Assembly (NCBI GenBank): GCA_028696375.1
Contig: JAQVHD010000011.1
Location: 1 to 14,819 of the forward strand
Length of the DNA: 14,819 nucleotides
Reading direction: 5' to 3'
Source of the DNA: Minisyncoccota bacterium
GTDB lineage: Bacteria > Patescibacteriota > Minisyncoccia > UBA6257 > JAAZHW01
Shown: positions 11,463-14,819 of the stretch, piece by piece
Numbering within the stretch: position 1 is the first letter of the stretch
Layout of the letters: each line of letters starts with the position of its first letter
Program-made: the position numbers and the translations under genes
The notes under the pieces: generated by a model
The model's input: the letters and a program-made list of their open reading frames with translations, nothing else
What the model was told of the DNA's origin: nothing
Database searches by the model: none

Positions 11463-12563
11463 ATGAAAATAATTGTTATGAGGGAAAATTTAAAGAAGGC
11501 TTTTTCTGATGTCGAAGGAGGAATTGGAAACGGCGTCATTCTTCCCATTTTAAAAAACATTTTAATTAATACAGAAAAAGGAAGAATTAAAATATGCTCA
11601 ACTGATTTAGAAGTTGCAATAACCAGTTGGATTAATGGAAAAATTGTGGATGAAGGTGGGATAACTGTTCCGGCTAATATTTTTGGAGCGGTTTTGAATA
11701 ACATTACTGAACCGAAATTAGAACTCGATTCCACTGATTCTAAACTTAAAATTAAAAGTGATAAATCAGAAAATATTATTCAAGGTATTAAAGATAGTGA
11801 ATTTCCCATCATTCCTCAAATTAAATCGGATAATTTCATTGAAATTAAAAGTGATTTATTTAAAAAAAGTCTTAACCAGATTATTAATGCAGCCTCTCCT
11901 ACCAATCGACGAGTGGAATTGAATGGTATTCTTTTCTTTTTAAACAATGAATTGAAATTAGTAGCTACTGATACCTTTCGACTCGCAGAAAAAACCATTA
12001 AACCCAATGAGTTTCAAACTAATATAACCGAATTAAAAGCGATTGTACCACTAAGAGTGATTCAGGAATTTTTAAGGATTTGTAAAGAAGATAAAAAAAT
12101 CAAAATTTATTTTGATCCCCATCAAATTTTATTTGATTTAGAAGATGTTCAAATTATTTCTCGATTGATTGAGGGTAGTTTTCCTGATTATCAGGTAATT
12201 ATTCCAAAAACCTATGCCACAACTGTTTTAGTTAACAAAGAATCACTTTATGAAGCAATTCGATTAGCAGCAGTGTTTTCTTCTAAAATTAACAATGTCA
12301 ATATTAAATTAAAAACACCCAATAAAATTATTGTTTTTAATGAAGAATCCAGTATTGGTGAAAATAAATCAGAATTAGATGCAGAAGTAGAAGGTGAAAA
12401 TCAGGAATTAATATTTAATTGGCATTATTTTCTGGATGGCTTAAGGGGTATTGAAGGAGAAAATGTTTTATTAGGATTTAATGGTGATATTAAACCAGTC
12501 TTAATGAAAGCAACAAATAAAGACGATTATTTTTATATTTTAATGCCTATTAAAAATAGCTAA
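11463..12563 (+). CDS. dnaN: DNA polymerase III beta subunit (sliding clamp)
   Basis: The protein has 366 residues, typical length. DnaN forms a dimeric ring around DNA and tethers the replicative polymerase. Recognised by its three repeated clamp folds. The first has GVILPILKNILINTEKGRIK, ICSTDLEVAI and ITVPANIFGAVLNNI. The second has FKKSLNQIINAASPTNRRVE, LNGILFFLNN and LKLVATDTFRLAEK. The third has IEGSFPDYQVIIPK, an ESLYEAIRLAAVFS segment, a FNWHYFLDGLRGI helix and the C-terminal KPVLMKATNKDDYFYILMPI. These fit DnaN closely (LATDTFRLA and PDYQ..IP are hallmarks). ATG 11463 has an A/T leader without Shine-Dalgarno. It follows dnaA, and the next gene starts 1 bp after its stop, suggesting an operon. 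Confidence 0.97.
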   Translation: MKIIVMRENLKKAFSDVEGGIGNGVILPILKNILINTEKGRIKICSTDLEVAITSWINGKIVDEGGITVPANIFGAVLNNITEPKLELDSTDSKLKIKSDKSENIIQGIKDSEFPIIPQIKSDNFIEIKSDLFKKSLNQIINAASPTNRRVELNGILFFLNNELKLVATDTFRLAEKTIKPNEFQTNITELKAIVPLRVIQEFLRICKEDKKIKIYFDPHQILFDLEDVQIISRLIEGSFPDYQVIIPKTYATTVLVNKESLYEAIRLAAVFSSKINNVNIKLKTPNKIIVFNEESSIGENKSELDAEVEGENQELIFNWHYFLDGLRGIEGENVLLGFNGDIKPVLMKATNKDDYFYILMPIKNS

Positions 12564-12564
12564 T

Positions 12565-13119
12565 ATGACAAGAGAAGAAGCCTTCGAATTACTTAAAAAG
12601 AAAATCGATGATCCTAATATGATAAAACATTCACTTGCTGTTGAGGTGTGTTTAAGAGAGTTGGCGCGTTATTTTCATCAAGATGAAGATCAATGGGGAT
12701 TAGCTGGTTTATTACATGATTATGATTACAAAGAAATGATTAATGATCCAGAGCATCATGGTTTGGTGGCGGCTGAAGAATTAGAAAAATTAGGATTAAA
12801 TGATCCGGTGATTTTACATGCAATTAAAGCCCATAATGAGCAAAATCATACACCGCGCGAATCTTTATTAGATAAAGCCATTCACACTACCGATCCTTTA
12901 ACAGGCTTAATTGTTGCGGCCACTTTAGTTTTACCTTCAAAAAAAATAAAAGATTTAACAGTAGAGAGTGTTTTAAAACGTTATCATGAAAAACGTTTTG
13001 CAGCCGGAGCTAATAGAGAAATTATAGCTCGCTGCAGTGATTTAAATTTAAATTTGGAACAATTTATCTCTCTTTGTTTAAAAGCAATGCAAAATATTAA
13101 CGAGAGTTTGGGTTTATAA
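12565..13119 (+). CDS. HD-domain metal-dependent phosphohydrolase
   Basis: The protein has 184 residues. It contains an HD fold: IKHSLAVEVCLRELA (H22), LAGLLHDYDYKEM (H51-D52), an EHHGLVAAEELEKLG segment, an ILHAIKAHNEQN helix and AIHTTDPLTG (D110), which supply the usual metal ligands. Members cleave phosphate from nucleotides or related metabolites; the substrate cannot be told from sequence. CPR and Firmicutes carry similar short HDIG-like hydrolases. It begins 1 bp after the dnaN stop, so it is probably in the dnaN transcript and translated by coupling. Its stop abuts the recG stop (convergent) with no bases between. The assignment to the superfamily is firm, the substrate open. Confidence 0.88.
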   Translation: MTREEAFELLKKKIDDPNMIKHSLAVEVCLRELARYFHQDEDQWGLAGLLHDYDYKEMINDPEHHGLVAAEELEKLGLNDPVILHAIKAHNEQNHTPRESLLDKAIHTTDPLTGLIVAATLVLPSKKIKDLTVESVLKRYHEKRFAAGANREIIARCSDLNLNLEQFISLCLKAMQNINESLGL

Positions 13120-14819
13120 TTAATGAATTCTTTCTAGAATAGATTGCTGTTTTTTGATTTTATCTTTTAAGAGAGGATATTTGTTTAATTCTGGATTGGT
13201 GGATAATAAATTTTCCGCTTCTTTTTTAGTAATCTGGACTAAGTCTAAATTTTTTAAAGCATTCATAAAATAATCTGGCAATCCCGATTGACGTGTTCCT
13301 AAAAATTCACCAGGGCCGCGCATTTGCAAATCTAATTCTGCCAATTCAAAAGAATTCTTTGCTTTTAAAATAGCTTCTAAACGCTTTTTACTATTAACAT
13401 TACTAGTTTCTGTAAAAAGAAAGCAATAAGATTGATAGCTACTCCGACCCACTCGTCCACGGAATTGGTATAATTGAGCTAAACCAAAACGTTCTGCTCC
13501 TTCAATAATAATTATTGTAGCATTAGGAACATCAATGCCCACTTCCACAACTGAGGTTGAGATTAAAATATCAACCTCTCGATTGAGAAATTGTTTCATC
13601 ACCTTCTCTTTGATATCAGCCTTCATTTTGCCATGCAACATCGCAATATTTAAATCAGGAAATACTTCTTTTTTTAACTTTTCATATTCTTGAGTAACGC
13701 TTTTTACTTCTAATTTCACCGAATCATTAATTAAAGGGCAAATAACAAAAGCTTGTCGCCCTGTTCGAATTTCGGCGCGTACAAATTGATAAATTTTCTC
13801 TCTTTGGTCGGGGGTAATAATTTTAGTAACAATAGGCTTGCGATTTTTAGGCAGTTCTTTAATAGAGGAAATATCCAGATCGCCCCACAAAGTTAAAGCT
13901 AAAGTACGAGGAATGGGAGTGGCAGTCATTGAAAGGAGGTGGGGAATAAATCCTTCTTTGTTTTCTAATAATTTTTTTCGTTGTTCCACTCCAAAACGAT
14001 GTTGTTCGTCGATAATAACAAGGCCTAATCGAGGAATTTTAACATTTTTTTGAATGAGCGCATGAGTGCCAATAATAATTTGTATTTGCTGATTAGCACA
14101 TTGCTTTAAAAAATCTTTTTTCGTTAAAGAAGAAGTTAAGCCATTCCAACTTATTTGAATAGTAGTAGAAGTTATTAACCCAATATTAATATCAAAATTT
14201 TTTAAAAGTTGAGTAAAAGTATGAAAATGCTGGGTGGCTAAAATTTCAGTTGGCGCCATAAAAGCAACTTGATAATGATTTTCCACCGTCATAAGAGCGG
14301 CGACGGCAGCCACCACTGTTTTTCCCGATCCCACATCGCCTTGTAGTAGTCGATTCATTGGCTTGCCTTTTTGGAGATCTCTTAAAATATCCAGAATAGC
14401 ACTTTTTTGATCTCCGGTAAGCTGAAAATTCAGTTGATCAGCAAATTTTTTCAAAGCGGCCATATTGGATTTGATATAGAAACCGCGGTATTGCTTTAAC
14501 TGAAGACGCTGTTTGGTTATGATTAATTCCAAAATAAATAAATTTTCGAAATAAAATCTTTTTTGAGCCGCTTGAGCATTATTGAGGGAGTTGGGAAAAT
14601 GAATTTGTTGCAGAGCGGTTTTTAAATCCAAAAGGTGGTATTTTTGGCGTAAAAATAAAGGAAGGGGATCTAGAGGAAGGCGAGTTTGAGTCAGGCATTT
14701 TTTGATGAAAAATCTTAAAGCCCGAGAACTTAATCCAGCTGTTTCAGAATAAACTGGAATGAGTCCGGCGGTTTCTCGGCGTGAAGAAGCATCTTCCGGA
14801 TTAATTTTTTCATAATGAG
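13120..14819 (-). CDS. recG: ATP-dependent DNA helicase RecG, N-terminus beyond window edge
   Basis: The minus-strand frame stays open from the stop at 13120 to the right edge, giving about 566 residues; a TTG at 14631 is not the true start. The extension reads HYEKINPEDASSRRETAGLI then PVYSETAGLSSRALRFFIKK, which matches the end of the RecG wedge domain. RecG remodels stalled replication forks and Holliday junctions. Motor motifs: Walker A GDVGSGKT (about 14317-14340), the MAPTEILATQH segment, the DEQHRFG box (near 14000-14022), MTATPIPRTLALT, and in the second RecA lobe MLHGKMKADIKEKVM, DILISTSVVEVGIDVPNA and AQLYQFRGRVGRS. The C-terminal RecG part has DLQMRGPGEFLGTRQSGLPD. No frameshift. 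Co-location with ruvC and the origin fits fork repair. Confidence 0.97.
   Translation of the reverse strand, partial: HYEKINPEDASSRRETAGLIPVYSETAGLSSRALRFFIKKCLTQTRLPLDPLPLFLRQKYHLLDLKTALQQIHFPNSLNNAQAAQKRFYFENLFILELIITKQRLQLKQYRGFYIKSNMAALKKFADQLNFQLTGDQKSAILDILRDLQKGKPMNRLLQGDVGSGKTVVAAVAALMTVENHYQVAFMAPTEILATQHFHTFTQLLKNFDINIGLITSTTIQISWNGLTSSLTKKDFLKQCANQQIQIIIGTHALIQKNVKIPRLGLVIIDEQHRFGVEQRKKLLENKEGFIPHLLSMTATPIPRTLALTLWGDLDISSIKELPKNRKPIVTKIITPDQREKIYQFVRAEIRTGRQAFVICPLINDSVKLEVKSVTQEYEKLKKEVFPDLNIAMLHGKMKADIKEKVMKQFLNREVDILISTSVVEVGIDVPNATIIIIEGAERFGLAQLYQFRGRVGRSSYQSYCFLFTETSNVNSKKRLEAILKAKNSFELAELDLQMRGPGEFLGTRQSGLPDYFMNALKNLDLVQITKKEAENLLSTNPELNKYPLLKDKIKKQQSILERIH

Overview
The window looks like chromosomal DNA of an ultrasmall Candidate Phyla Radiation (Patescibacteria) bacterium. 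It is AT-rich with compact genes, most starts lack a Shine-Dalgarno sequence, and it carries a type IV prepilin fused to a diversity-generating retroelement (DGR) target and a DUF4870-like small membrane protein. TGG encodes Trp and no gene needs a recoded TGA, so the UGA-recoding CPR lineages are unlikely. The assignment is by gene content only; there is no rRNA in the window.

Left part (1-4640): the 3' end of an NAD(P)H-hydrate dehydratase gene (nnrD-like) converges on a complete DGR read on the minus strand. In transcription order this is: a target gene coding for a prepilin-like N-terminus and a C-terminal FGE-sulfatase/C-type-lectin domain (4051-2600) whose last 39 codons are the variable repeat (VR); a long hairpin; the reverse transcriptase (2445-1405); an Avd-like accessory protein (1433-1098); and the template repeat (TR, 1019-902). 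TR and VR differ at 12 of 118 positions. Eleven of those fall on the 25 sense-strand adenines of TR, which is the adenine-mutagenesis signature of an active or recently active DGR. The product would be a pilus or cell-surface protein with a hypervariable ligand-binding tip. The 550-bp divergent gap before tsaD is filled with modular intergenic repeats and perfect hairpins.

Middle part (4641-8577): tsaD (tRNA t6A synthesis) converges on an unrecognised 220-aa gene. Beyond it lies a gene-free block of about 600 bp holding five perfect 16-bp parS sites (ParB centromere sites). Three of these sit at the centres of 34-48 bp perfect palindromes whose flanks differ from site to site. Split parS half-sites overlap a strong sigma-70-type promoter for a YraN-family nuclease gene, whose start codon lies inside a 44-bp palindrome. 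A minus-strand pair (DUF4870-like membrane protein and a 37-aa basic ORF) converges on yraN at a shared terminator. A second repeat-rich gap (8300-8575) carries the same modules as the first in inverted orientation.

Right part (8578-14819): yebC and ruvC lead into the replication origin region, dnaA and dnaN, followed by an HD-domain phosphohydrolase. recG comes in convergently and runs off the right edge. DnaA-box-like sequences flank dnaA, so oriC is probably here, with the parS cluster about 3 kb away. That is the usual arrangement of centromere beside origin. No parA or parB is in the window.
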